Source: DATKPE01 sp035524335 (GTDB lineage: Bacteria > Bacteroidota > Ignavibacteria > UBA10030 > SZUA-254). Taken from it: DNA of 49,345 nt. The notes below the pieces were generated by a model that was given only the letters and a program-made list of their open reading frames with translations, searched no databases and was not told where the DNA came from. Both the position numbers and the translations under genes were made by a program. Below are positions 1-10,676 of this stretch, piece after piece. Each line of letters begins with the position of its first letter. Within the stretch, counting starts at the first letter, position 1. Location of the stretch: assembly GCA_035524335.1 (NCBI GenBank), contig DATKPE010000039.1, positions 1 through 49,345 of the forward strand. The letters are read 5' to 3'.

Positions 1-320
1 TTCATTCGCGGCTGAATATTTTAACCACGGATCCACGCGAATCGGCGCGAATCCGCGTTCATTCGCGGCTGAATTATTTTAACCGCTGGTGCACGCGCAT
101 CAGCGTGAATCCGCGTTCATTCGCGGCTGAATTATGTTAACCACGGATGCACGCGAATCAGCGCGAATCCGCGTTCATTCGCGGCTGAATATTTTAACCA
201 CGGATCCACGCGAATCGGCGCGAATCCGCGTTCATTCGCGGCTGAATTATTTTAACCGCTGGTGCACGCGCATCAGCGTGAATCCGCGTTCATTCGCGGC
301 TGAATATTTTAACGCGGATG
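1..320. repeat. Array of ~58-bp direct repeats, two alternating unit types
   Basis: Five full units plus a partial sixth begin at about 1, 58, 116, 174, 231 and 289, so the period is 57-58 bp. Each unit starts with TTCATTCGCGGCTGAAT and ends near CGAATCCGCG. Two variants occur: type A carries CCACGGAT and type B carries CCGCTGGTGCACGCG. The order is A, B, A-like, A, B, partial, so the A-B pair at 1-115 recurs almost unchanged at 174-288, which points to duplication of a larger block. ATTCGCG and CGCGAAT arms within each unit are inverted repeats, so single strands could fold. The array begins at or before the window edge and stops just past the end of aspS. No protein-coding signal is convincing here. 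Function unknown. Confidence 0.9.
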
Positions 321-331
321 AACACGAAAAT

Positions 332-2095
332 CTAGGTAATTTTTATGTGCAGTTCCTCCAATTGTTTCGGATCAACATCCGAAGGCGAATTGTCCATCAG
401 CGACGTCGCACTTGTCGTTTTCGGAAATGCAATCACATCCCGGATCGATTTCTCCCCGCTCAGAATCATGCAGGTCCTGTCGAACCCGAATGCGATTCCC
501 CCGTGCGGCGGTGCACCGTACCGGAACGCGTCGAGCAGAAACCCGAACTTTCTCGAGGCTTCCTCTTCCCGGATGCCGAGAAGACCGAACACGGTCTGCT
601 GGAGCGACCGGTCATGAATACGGATACTCCCCCCCGCAATTTCGTTGCCGTTGAGCACCAGATCGTACGCCCGCGCCCGCGCCTTCAGGGGATCGCCCGA
701 AAGCAGGGGAATATCCTCCGGCATCGGCGCGGTGAACGGATGATGCATCGCCACATACCGCCGCTCCGTTTCGTCGTACTCGAACATCGGAAATTCGGTC
801 ACCCAGAGAAGACTCACCTTCCCGTCATCCAGCAAACCGAGCTGTCGTCCCACCTCCAACCGCAACGCGCCGAGAATCGTGTAGGCCTTGCGCCAGCCAT
901 CCGAGATCAGCAGAATCAGGTCTCCCGGAACCGCCGACATCGCTTCGGCGATCTTCCCGCAAATGGCCTCGCCGAGGAATTTGGCGACCGGCGATTCTAT
1001 CCCCGATCCGGTCACCCGCATCCAGACCAGACCTCCCGCACCGAACGTCTTCGCCGTGGCGGTGAGGTTGTCGAGCTGACTCCTGGAATATTCCGCACAG
1101 CCGGGTGCGACGAAGCCGGCCACTACGCCCCCGCCTTTCACCGTGTCGGCGAAGACCCGGAAACCGCAGCCGCTCACGAGCCCCGTGACCGCGGTGAACC
1201 GGAGGCCGAACCGCGTGTCCGGTTTGTCCGACCCGTACGCCTCCATCGCCTCCCGGTAAGTCATCCGGGGGAGCGGCACCGGGATGTCGATTCCCTTCAG
1301 GTCCAGGAAGAGCTTCCGGACCAGCCCCTCGGCGACCGTCTGTATATCGGTCTCATCGATGAACGACATTTCGACGTCGATCTGGGTGAATTCCGGCTGG
1401 CGGTCTGCGCGGAGATCCTCGTCGCGGAAGCATTTGACGATCTGAAAGTACCGGTCCATGCCGGCGACCATCAGGATCTGTTTATAGGTCTGGGGGGACT
1501 GCGGGAGCGCATAGAACTTGCCCGGATGAACGCGGCTCGGAACCAGGTAGTCGCGCGCGCCTTCCGGCGTGCTCTTCATCAGGACAGGCGTTTCGATCTC
1601 GAGGAACGAAAGGCCGTCGAAATAACTCCTGGTGATCTGCGCCATGCGGTGCCGGGTGGCGAGATTTCTCTGCAGAGGCGCGCGCCGCAGATCGAGATAC
1701 CTGTACTGGAGGCGCAATTCCTCCTGTGCCTGCACATCATCGGCGATCGCGAACGGCGTCGTATCGGCCTTGTTCAGGATCGTCAGCTCCTGCGCGATCA
1801 GATCGATCTCTCCGGTGGCAAGCATATTCTGCTCCTGTCCCGCAGGACGGCGTTCCACCGTTCCGGTTACGGAGATGACGTACTCCGTGCGCAGTTCGCT
1901 TGCCGTGCGGTGAACTTCCGGATTCACCCTGGGATTGAACACAACCTGTGTCTTGCCGTACCGGTCTCTGAGATAGATGAAGATGAGCCCGCCGAGGTCT
2001 CGCCGGGAATCGACCCACCCGGTCAGCGTTGCGGTCCGGCCGACGGAGGATGCGTTCAGGCCGCCGCAGGTGACCGTTCTTTTTTTAAATTGCAT
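332..2095 (-). CDS. aspS: Aspartyl-tRNA synthetase
   Basis: Charges tRNA-Asp with aspartate in the cytosol. The 587-aa product matches bacterial class II AspRS in length. It has an N-terminal OB-fold anticodon-binding domain (residues 1-110), the class II core with motif 2 around RCFRDEDLRADRQPEF (about residues 219-236), a GAD-type insertion of the bacterial kind in the middle, and motif 3 near residue 535 (AFGFDR followed by DVIAFPKT). The start is the ATG at 2095, because the protein begins with the expected OB-fold sequence MQFKKRTVTCGG. It has its own promoter (2144-2172) and lies downstream of the trxA terminator, so it is probably monocistronic. The repeat array begins right after its stop. 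Whether it also charges tRNA-Asn cannot be decided from sequence reading alone. Confidence 0.97.
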   Translation of the reverse strand: MQFKKRTVTCGGLNASSVGRTATLTGWVDSRRDLGGLIFIYLRDRYGKTQVVFNPRVNPEVHRTASELRTEYVISVTGTVERRPAGQEQNMLATGEIDLIAQELTILNKADTTPFAIADDVQAQEELRLQYRYLDLRRAPLQRNLATRHRMAQITRSYFDGLSFLEIETPVLMKSTPEGARDYLVPSRVHPGKFYALPQSPQTYKQILMVAGMDRYFQIVKCFRDEDLRADRQPEFTQIDVEMSFIDETDIQTVAEGLVRKLFLDLKGIDIPVPLPRMTYREAMEAYGSDKPDTRFGLRFTAVTGLVSGCGFRVFADTVKGGGVVAGFVAPGCAEYSRSQLDNLTATAKTFGAGGLVWMRVTGSGIESPVAKFLGEAICGKIAEAMSAVPGDLILLISDGWRKAYTILGALRLEVGRQLGLLDDGKVSLLWVTEFPMFEYDETERRYVAMHHPFTAPMPEDIPLLSGDPLKARARAYDLVLNGNEIAGGSIRIHDRSLQQTVFGLLGIREEEASRKFGFLLDAFRYGAPPHGGIAFGFDRTCMILSGEKSIRDVIAFPKTTSATSLMDNSPSDVDPKQLEELHIKIT

Positions 2096-2143
2096 GAAGG
2101 CAAAGCCTCAACAATGTGGGAAATCAATCAGTTGGAGCTGTAA

Positions 2144-2172
2144 AAGATAGGAAAAAATCAAGGAACTATCAA
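2144..2172 (-). promoter_or_regulatory. Probable sigma-70 promoter of aspS
   Basis: On the minus strand TTGATA (2167-2172) is followed after 17 bases by TATCTT (2144-2149). This places the start of transcription about 40-45 bases before the aspS ATG. The same TATCTT -10 recurs before dnaE and tRNA-Pro in this window. Confidence 0.5.
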
Positions 2173-2196
2173 TATGAAAGGATCACAGGGGGGAAT

Positions 2197-2228
2197 AAAA
2201 AAGGCGGGAACCGGAATCGGATCCCGCC
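2197..2228 (-). terminator. Rho-independent terminator of trxA
   Basis: Reading the minus strand after the trxA stop, arms GGCGGGA and TCCCGCC (2222-2228 and 2203-2209), with a further CCG/CGG pairing inside, are followed directly by six T residues (2202-2197). This is a textbook intrinsic terminator and separates trxA from the aspS promoter. Confidence 0.85.
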
Positions 2229-2249
2229 CTGTGGCGCGTAACCTGATAG

Positions 2250-2573
2250 TCAGTTGAGATGTGCCGTCAGCTTCTCCACGAGATGACGCTTCGGCACGGC
2301 GCCGACAATCTGCTCAACCACCTGTCCCCCTTTGAAGACAAGCAGAGTCGGTATGCTCCTGATGCCGAACTGCATGGACGTTTTGGGATTGCTGTCCACA
2401 TCCATCTTGGTCACTTTCAGTTTTCCGTCAAATTCATTTGCTATCTCTTCGACGACCGGAGCGATCATTTTGCAGGGACCGCACCAGACCGCCCAGAAAT
2501 CGACAAGAACGGGTTTATCGGATTGAAGCACTTCCGCCTGGAATCCGGCGTCATCGACTGCAATAGGTTTCAT
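2250..2573 (-). CDS. trxA: Thioredoxin
   Basis: Small cytosolic protein-disulfide reductase, 107 aa, the usual thioredoxin length. The redox site is WCGPCK with Cys31 and Cys34, preceded by VDFWAVW, and the cis-proline loop IRSIPTLLVFKGG is present. The ATG at 2573 has GGAG about seven bases upstream. It is flanked by the likely dnaE terminator upstream and its own strong terminator downstream, so it is a single-gene unit. No thioredoxin reductase is in the window. Confidence in function is high; whether it is the main thioredoxin of the cell is not decidable here. Confidence 0.96.
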   Translation of the reverse strand: MKPIAVDDAGFQAEVLQSDKPVLVDFWAVWCGPCKMIAPVVEEIANEFDGKLKVTKMDVDSNPKTSMQFGIRSIPTLLVFKGGQVVEQIVGAVPKRHLVEKLTAHLN

Positions 2574-2640
2574 ACATTCTCCTTCATGCCTTCATGTGAA
2601 CGAACGTTTCTGATACAAGAAAGATAGTAAATATTTGAAG

Positions 2641-2682
2641 AAAAGAAAATCCTCTCCCCGGAGGTCCGGAACATGCCGGACC
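2641..2682 (-). terminator. Possible terminator of dnaE
   Basis: Arms GGTCCGG (2676-2682 on the minus strand) and CCGGACC (2663-2669) enclose a six-base loop. A T-rich stretch follows about 13 bases later (2650-2641). The distance to the T-run is longer than ideal, although bulged outer pairing (TCCTC with GAGGA) could extend the stem. Confidence 0.4.
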
Positions 2683-2700
2683 GGAGGATGGCGGGACGGG

Positions 2701-6171
<3,471 letters not shown>

Positions 6172-6200
6172 CGGTCAGCGTCGAGAGTCGTACACCGAAA

Positions 6201-6229
6201 AAGATATGGATTTCCGGAAAGTTATTCAA
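6201..6229 (-). promoter_or_regulatory. Probable sigma-70 promoter of dnaE
   Basis: TTGAAT (6224-6229 on the minus strand), a 17-base spacer and TATCTT (6201-6206). The dnaE ATG lies about 30 bases beyond the -10 box, a normal leader length. The 124 bases between dnaE and proS hold nothing else that I recognise. Confidence 0.45.
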
Positions 6230-6295
6230 TCGGTCACTGCGCCGGCGCGGAACGGATCGTTCTGCCGGAACGGAGAGACGGGCTATGGACCGGTC

Positions 6296-7987
6296 TCAGC
6301 CGAAGTACTGTTTCAGATGGGCGGTGACGCCTGCCACCGGAATCACCGTCCGTGTCCCGGTCCGCCGTTCCTTGATCTCGATGTTGCCGTTCACCACGTT
6401 CTTCTCCCCCACGATCACCTGGAGCGGCATCCCGAGCAGGTCGGCGTCCTTGAACTTGAATCCCGGGCTCACCTCCGACCTGTCGTCGTACAGCACCTCA
6501 TACCCCTCATTCCGCAGCTGGTCGTAAAGCCGGTCGGCGGTTTCGACGACCGCCGGGGTTCGCGCACTCACCTGAATGAGATGAACATGGTACGGCGTCA
6601 GCGCCCTGTCCCAGATCATGCCGTTTTCGTCATGGTTCTGCTCGAGATAGCATGCGATCACGCGTTCCACCCCGATCCCGTAGCTCCCCATGATGATCGG
6701 ACGTTCCTTGCCGTCATCACCGAGGTAGAAGGCGTGGAGGGCATCCGAATATTTGGTCCCCAGTTTGAAGATATGCCCGAGCTCGATGGCGCGCACGACC
6801 CGGAGCGGCTTGCCGCATTTTGTACACGGTTCACCCGGCAGAACGGTCCGAAGATCATGATATCCGCTGACAGAAGCGTCCCGCTGGAGATCGATGCCTG
6901 TGATATGATAGCCGTTCCGGTTGGCGCCGCTGACGAGCCCGTTCGCACCTTCGAGCCGTTTGTCGGCGATGATCATGACATTCCGGAGGCCGACCGGCCC
7001 GATGGAACCGGCGTCCGCCCCGGTGATCGCCTTCAGCTCGTCCGGATGCGAGGGCCGGCAGTCCGCGCCGAGAACCGCCTGGAGTTTCGACTCGTTCAGC
7101 TGGTCGTTCCCCACCATGAGGATGAGAACCGGACTCTTGTCCCGGTAGTAGACCAGCGATTTGGCAAACTTCGTCTCGTCCATCTTCAGAAAAGCGACCA
7201 GTTCGTCGATCGTCCCGACGTTGGGCGTCGGAATTTCCTTCATCGTTTCGGTCCCCGCCGTCCGGGGAAGTGTGCCGGGCGAGGAGACCGCAACCTCCAT
7301 GTTGGCGGCATAGCCGCAGTTGTCGCAGATCGCACAGCTGTCCTCGCCTGCATCCGATTCCACCATGAACTCTTGGGACGCGCTCCCCCCCATCGCGCCG
7401 CTCGACGCACCGACGACGAAGAATTTCAGTCCTGCGCGGGTAAAAATCTTCCGGTAGGCCTCCGCATGGAGATCATAGCTCCGGTCGAGTCCCTCGCGGG
7501 TCGCATCGAGACTGTACGAATCCTTCATCAGAAACTGACGGCCCCGGATGACGCCCGAACGGGGCCGCGGTTCGTTCCGGAATTTGGTCTGAATCTGGTA
7601 CCAGATCTGCGGCAGTTCCCGGTACGATTTGATGTGCGTCTTGGCAAGGTGGCAGATCACTTCCTCGTGGGTCGGAGCCAGCACCAGCGGCCGGTTTTTA
7701 ACGTGGAACATGGTGTCGCCGAAGGCCTGCACACGCCCCGTTTCGTCCCAGAGCTCGACCGGGTTCAGCGCCGGCAGGTGGAATTCCTGCCCTCCGATCG
7801 CATCCATCTCCTCACGGATGAGGTCGGCGACTTTTCTGACCAGTCTGTAGCCGAGGGGAAGAAACGAATAGATGCCCGCGCTGAGCGGCCGGATCATGCC
7901 CGCCCGGATCATCAGCTGATGGCTGGGAATCACCGCATCTGCCGGGACTTCCTTCACTGTCGGAATAAAATTTTTCGTCAATCTCAT
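6296..7987 (-). CDS. proS: Prolyl-tRNA synthetase, bacterial type with editing domain
   Basis: Charges tRNA-Pro. The 563-aa product has the bacterial three-part architecture: a class II catalytic core (motif 2 RPRSGVIRGRQFLMKDSY around residues 142-160), an inserted YbaK-like editing domain (roughly residues 230-380, including LVYYRDKSPVLILMVGNDQL), motif 3 GSYGIGVERVIACYLEQNHD, and a C-terminal anticodon-binding domain ending VTAHLKQYFG. Editing removes mischarged Ala. The start is the ATG at 7987; the upstream Shine-Dalgarno is weak. The neighbouring tRNA-Arg lies 79 bases upstream in the same direction, so read-through from its promoter could supply transcription. A cognate tRNA-Pro(CGG) is encoded at 37333. 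Confidence 0.97.
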   Translation of the reverse strand: MRLTKNFIPTVKEVPADAVIPSHQLMIRAGMIRPLSAGIYSFLPLGYRLVRKVADLIREEMDAIGGQEFHLPALNPVELWDETGRVQAFGDTMFHVKNRPLVLAPTHEEVICHLAKTHIKSYRELPQIWYQIQTKFRNEPRPRSGVIRGRQFLMKDSYSLDATREGLDRSYDLHAEAYRKIFTRAGLKFFVVGASSGAMGGSASQEFMVESDAGEDSCAICDNCGYAANMEVAVSSPGTLPRTAGTETMKEIPTPNVGTIDELVAFLKMDETKFAKSLVYYRDKSPVLILMVGNDQLNESKLQAVLGADCRPSHPDELKAITGADAGSIGPVGLRNVMIIADKRLEGANGLVSGANRNGYHITGIDLQRDASVSGYHDLRTVLPGEPCTKCGKPLRVVRAIELGHIFKLGTKYSDALHAFYLGDDGKERPIIMGSYGIGVERVIACYLEQNHDENGMIWDRALTPYHVHLIQVSARTPAVVETADRLYDQLRNEGYEVLYDDRSEVSPGFKFKDADLLGMPLQVIVGEKNVVNGNIEIKERRTGTRTVIPVAGVTAHLKQYFG

Positions 7988-8066
7988 CTGTCGTAACCGG
8001 TGATAGTATCAGTCGCTGAATTGAACGGGGGAAAGGGTGCGCGCCGGGCAGTTCGGAACTGCATTG

Positions 8067-8141
8067 TACCCCCGGGCAGAGTCGAACTGCCGACCAACGG
8101 TTTAGGAAACCGCTGCTCTATCCATACTGAGCTACGGGGGC
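8067..8141 (-). tRNA. tRNA-Arg (anticodon CCT)
   Basis: A complete cloverleaf folds on the minus strand: acceptor GCCCCCG (8141-8135) pairs with CGGGGGT, with a G-U closing pair. The D-stem is GCTC/GAGC, the anticodon stem GCGGT/ACCGT with loop TTCCTAA (anticodon CCT, reads AGG), the variable loop has five bases, and the T-stem is GGCAG/CTGCC with loop TTCGACT. Discriminator base A; the 3' CCA is not encoded. 75 nt. The anticodon was read directly from the loop. Confidence 0.95.
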
Positions 8142-8240
8142 ATGCCGCGGCAGAATCGAGGATCGTCCGATCTTCCGCCGTCACTTCGACCGGCGGAATT
8201 ACGGATCGCCGGCGTCGCTCCATCCATCGTTTCGTGTGGA

Positions 8241-8269
8241 AATCTAAGAAATTTCCGGCTCTGAATCAA
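8241..8269 (-). promoter_or_regulatory. Candidate promoter for tRNA-Arg
   Basis: TTGATT (8264-8269, minus strand), 17 bases, TAGATT (8241-8246). The tRNA 5' end is about 100 bases downstream, so a leader would have to be removed by RNase P. The rest of 8142-8374 contains no gene that I can support. Confidence 0.4.
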
Positions 8270-8374
8270 TTCGCCGCGCTCCCCGGGTGCGCACAACGCT
8301 CTTCTCCCTCGCATCATGCGGAACGAATCGCCATGCGATCGCGCTTCTCACAAAACCTCCCGCCCGGCCGCCGG

Positions 8375-9751
8375 CTACTTCATCAGCACCATCGGTTTTG
8401 TCGCCGACGTCGTGCCCGCAGTCAGCCTGTAGTAATACATTCCGGAGGCGTATCCCATGGCGTTCCATCGCTCCAGGTAGACCCCGGGCGGCAGTGTCGC
8501 ATCGACCAGTCGGGCAACCTCCCTTCCCGTGATGTCGAAAATCGTGAGTACAACCCGCGATGCGCGCGGAAGGGAAAACCGTATCGTCGTCGACGGATTG
8601 AACGGATTGGGATAGTTCTGTTCGAGGCTGACCGAGGAAGGAAGCATCGGCGGCCCTTCCCGCACAAGCGTGGTCGGTCCGTTGTAATGTCCCACCATCC
8701 GCTGATAGATGCCGGTGCTGAACGAGGATCCCCCCACCCATCCATGGCCCGCATCCTTGTACAGAACCCGGTTGATGAAGGAAAAATGATTGCCGGTATC
8801 GAGATCCAGAACCCTGGTCCAGTGGCCGCCGGCGTCGGAAGTGTGATACACGGCGCCGTCGTTCAGAATTCCCCCCGGGAAGATCAACTCGTCGCCTGCG
8901 ACCCACCCTTCCGCCGGAGTAATGAAGGAAAGGGAATGGAAGTAGACGCTCGGGAAAATGCCGACGGTATCCCAGCTCTGTCCCGCATCGGTGGTCCGGA
9001 AAATGATGCTCACATCCTTTGAATTCTGATAGGTCACCTTCATGCAGTACCCGGTGCTGTCGGACGGGAAGGAGACGGCGTTCAGCAGAGAGAAGCTTGA
9101 GGAATTGATGCTGTTCCATGTCACCCCGTCAGTGGTATGGAGAAGGTCGTATCCCCCGGCAGCCCAGCCGTCGCTCCCCGGGAGAAACCAGAGATCGGTC
9201 AGATCGTAGGCCGTGGTCGGGCCGACCGGAGTCCAGCTTGCGCCGCCGTCGGTCGTATACTCAATGTTCGAGGCGCCGGGGCTGACCAGCCAGCCGGTTG
9301 AATCGTTTCGGAAATAAATCCGGGACCAGTCGGCGGGGACCGGAGAGGCGATCACTCCCCACGACATGCCGCCGTTGGTGGTTTTCAGCAGTGTGCTCGC
9401 GATGCCGGCCGCATACCCAACATTCCGGTCGGGAAATGAGACCGTCTGCAGGTCATTCCCGGTGGGAGACGACTGGTTGATCCAGGTGGTTCCCCCGTTC
9501 GTGGTGCGCATGATTCTGCCGGAATCGCCCACAGCCCATCCGTAGGAGGTATCCGGGAACGATATGTCGAACACGCGCCCGTTGCCGGAAATGACGATGC
9601 TCCAGTTGCCCGTTTTAGCCGAAACCGCTCCCGAAGTCAGAAAAACGAATAAAGCGGGAACCAGGAATAGTAGAAATCGCTTATTCCGGTGAAATTTTGG
9701 GGATTGATTGCTGGAATGGAAAAATCGGGTCCGACTACTCTTGCGTCTCAT
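8375..9751 (-). CDS. Secreted YCF48/BNR-type beta-propeller with type IX sorting tail
   Basis: Predicted exported protein of 458 aa. After a basic N-terminus there is a signal peptide (about residues 24-45, KRFLLFLVPALFVFL then SGAVSA). The body is a series of ~45-residue repeats with the pattern 'D..G/Y.AVGDSGRI..TTNGGTTW' (for example WAVGDSGRIMRTTNGGTTW, AAGIASTLLKTTNGGMSW). These are typical of YCF48/HCF136 and sialidase-like propellers, here probably seven blades. The C-terminal ~80 residues hold NYPNPFNPSTTIRFSLP and end in LTAGTTSATKPMVLMK, the FlgD-like/type IX secretion sorting domain, so the protein is likely exported and attached to or released from the cell surface. Substrate unknown. 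The only Met is at the start; see the short leader ORF at 9760. The second T9SS-tailed protein of the window is at 10677. Confidence 0.85.
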   Translation of the reverse strand: MRRKSSRTRFFHSSNQSPKFHRNKRFLLFLVPALFVFLTSGAVSAKTGNWSIVISGNGRVFDISFPDTSYGWAVGDSGRIMRTTNGGTTWINQSSPTGNDLQTVSFPDRNVGYAAGIASTLLKTTNGGMSWGVIASPVPADWSRIYFRNDSTGWLVSPGASNIEYTTDGGASWTPVGPTTAYDLTDLWFLPGSDGWAAGGYDLLHTTDGVTWNSINSSSFSLLNAVSFPSDSTGYCMKVTYQNSKDVSIIFRTTDAGQSWDTVGIFPSVYFHSLSFITPAEGWVAGDELIFPGGILNDGAVYHTSDAGGHWTRVLDLDTGNHFSFINRVLYKDAGHGWVGGSSFSTGIYQRMVGHYNGPTTLVREGPPMLPSSVSLEQNYPNPFNPSTTIRFSLPRASRVVLTIFDITGREVARLVDATLPPGVYLERWNAMGYASGMYYYRLTAGTTSATKPMVLMK

Positions 9752-9759
9752 AGTTCGAT

Positions 9760-9774
9760 TTAGTAGGTTAACAT
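9760..9774 (-). promoter_or_regulatory. Four-codon leader ORF before the YCF48-like gene
   Basis: On the minus strand a strong GGGAGG Shine-Dalgarno is placed eight bases before an ATG that is followed by only three more codons and a stop (Met-Leu-Thr-Tyr). The gene's own ATG (9751) comes eight bases after that stop and has no ribosome site of its own. Translation by re-initiation is a possible reading; it could also be chance. Confidence 0.35.
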
Positions 9775-9798
9775 TAGTAATTCCTCCCAGTGAAATCC

Positions 9799-9817
9799 AC
9801 GTGACACACCGTCACGT
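9799..9817. promoter_or_regulatory. Perfect 7-bp dyad, candidate operator
   Basis: ACGTGAC (9799-9805) and GTCACGT (9811-9817) form a perfect inverted repeat with a five-base spacer ACACC. It sits between the divergent genes starting at 9751 (minus) and 9848 (plus). It resembles the half-sites of CRP/FNR-family regulators (GTGA/TCAC), but the spacing is one base longer than usual. No regulator gene is nearby. Confidence 0.4.
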
Positions 9818-9847
9818 CATTACAAAAAACAACGATAGACTGCAGCC

Positions 9848-10012
9848 ATGGAAACCATTGCGCTTGAGACCCCGTCTTTGTCCCCGGTACAGCCGTTCAC
9901 GCCGTGGTATAAATCGATCCGCTCGAGCGTGTGGGTGCTGATCGGGTATTCCTTCTGGTTCGGATTTTTCCTCGGCGCCGTCATCATGCACGCAATCATC
10001 AAATCGATCTGA
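9848..10012 (+). CDS. Small predicted membrane protein, 54 aa
   Basis: An ATG at 9848 opens 54 codons ending in TGA. The N-terminal half is polar and proline-rich (METIALETPSLSPVQPFTP). The C-terminal half is a single hydrophobic segment (about residues 28-50) containing WVLIGYSFWFGFFLGAV and ending in a short basic tail. Third codon positions are mostly C or G (ttc ctc ggc gcc gtc atc atg cac), like the confident genes here, which supports real coding. The ribosome site is weak. It lies alone on the plus strand between the YCF48-like gene and the TPR lipoprotein. I do not recognise a family. The overlapping minus-strand frame (9820-10002) lacks these features. Confidence 0.55.
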   Translation: METIALETPSLSPVQPFTPWYKSIRSSVWVLIGYSFWFGFFLGAVIMHAIIKSI

Positions 10013-10052
10013 TCAGAGGCGATTCGTCCGCCGATCCCGCCGTTCGCTGAAC

Positions 10053-10068
10053 CCCCGCATCCGCGGGG
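10053..10068. terminator. GC hairpin between convergent genes
   Basis: CCCCGC (10053-10058) and GCGGGG (10063-10068) around a four-base loop, placed between the ends of the 54-aa gene and the TPR lipoprotein. No T-run follows on either strand, so termination is only possible, not clear. Confidence 0.35.
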
Positions 10069-10074
10069 ACCACA

Positions 10075-10668
10075 TCACACCAGAAGCCGCAGACGTTCGA
10101 TTTCAGATGCAAGGGCGATCCGTCCCGAATCCGTCGATACATCGACCGTGAAGGTTGGATCGAGCGATTGCACCATGATGTAACTGTTCTGAAAATCCCC
10201 TTCCGCAAAATAATCCTCGGCCAGGAGAAGTTCCAGATCCGATGCAGTGATGCTGACATCGCGGGAAAAGAACCATGCCGGATTGATCTGCAGAACGTGG
10301 TTCGCATCGGTCACCGACGAGGGGTAATCCTTTACCGCATTATAGACAAACGCGAGTCCGGCCAGAATCTGCAGGTTGGCCGTATCATGCGTCAGACCCT
10401 GGAGAAATTTATCCCGGGCCGCCGTAAGCGATCCGAGCCTGGCATTCGCCCAGCCGGCGCCGTTGTAGGCATCGGTGAGGCTCCCTTTTCCCTGGTAGGC
10501 CTGTGTAAAATTGGTGAGGGCATCCGCATAATTCTTCTGGGAATAGGAACTCCATCCGGCGGCGAGATACTCTTCGGGGGTTTTGGCGGTCGTCCCTCCG
10601 CTGTTTCCGGAGCAGGCGGCCAATCCGCAGATGAGTGGTATCAGGCAGAACAGATCTTTGGCGCGCAT
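10075..10668 (-). CDS. TPR-containing lipoprotein
   Basis: Predicted lipoprotein of about 197 aa. The signal peptide ends in the lipobox LAAC (Cys19 from the chosen start), followed by a Ser/Gly-rich tether. The mature part carries tetratricopeptide-like helices (AAGWSSYSQKNYADALTNF, then a repeat around GAGWANARLGSLTAARDKF), so it is probably a periplasmic or outer-membrane scaffolding protein. I place the start at the ATG at 10668, which has GAGG six bases upstream. The ATG four codons earlier (10680) overlaps the protease stop by four bases (ATGA) and would be translationally coupled. Either way it is the second gene of an operon with the protease. The exact role is unknown. Confidence 0.75.
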   Translation of the reverse strand: MRAKDLFCLIPLICGLAACSGNSGGTTAKTPEEYLAAGWSSYSQKNYADALTNFTQAYQGKGSLTDAYNGAGWANARLGSLTAARDKFLQGLTHDTANLQILAGLAFVYNAVKDYPSSVTDANHVLQINPAWFFSRDVSITASDLELLLAEDYFAEGDFQNSYIMVQSLDPTFTVDVSTDSGRIALASEIERLRLLV

Positions 10669-10676
10669 AGGGGTCC

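Noticed and set aside
1..320. The repeats as a CRISPR array
   Set aside because: Whole units repeat without unique spacers of constant size, and no cas gene is visible.
9820..10002. A 60-codon minus-strand frame
   Set aside because: Overlaps the 54-aa plus-strand gene, has poor codon composition and crosses the middle of the divergent gap.
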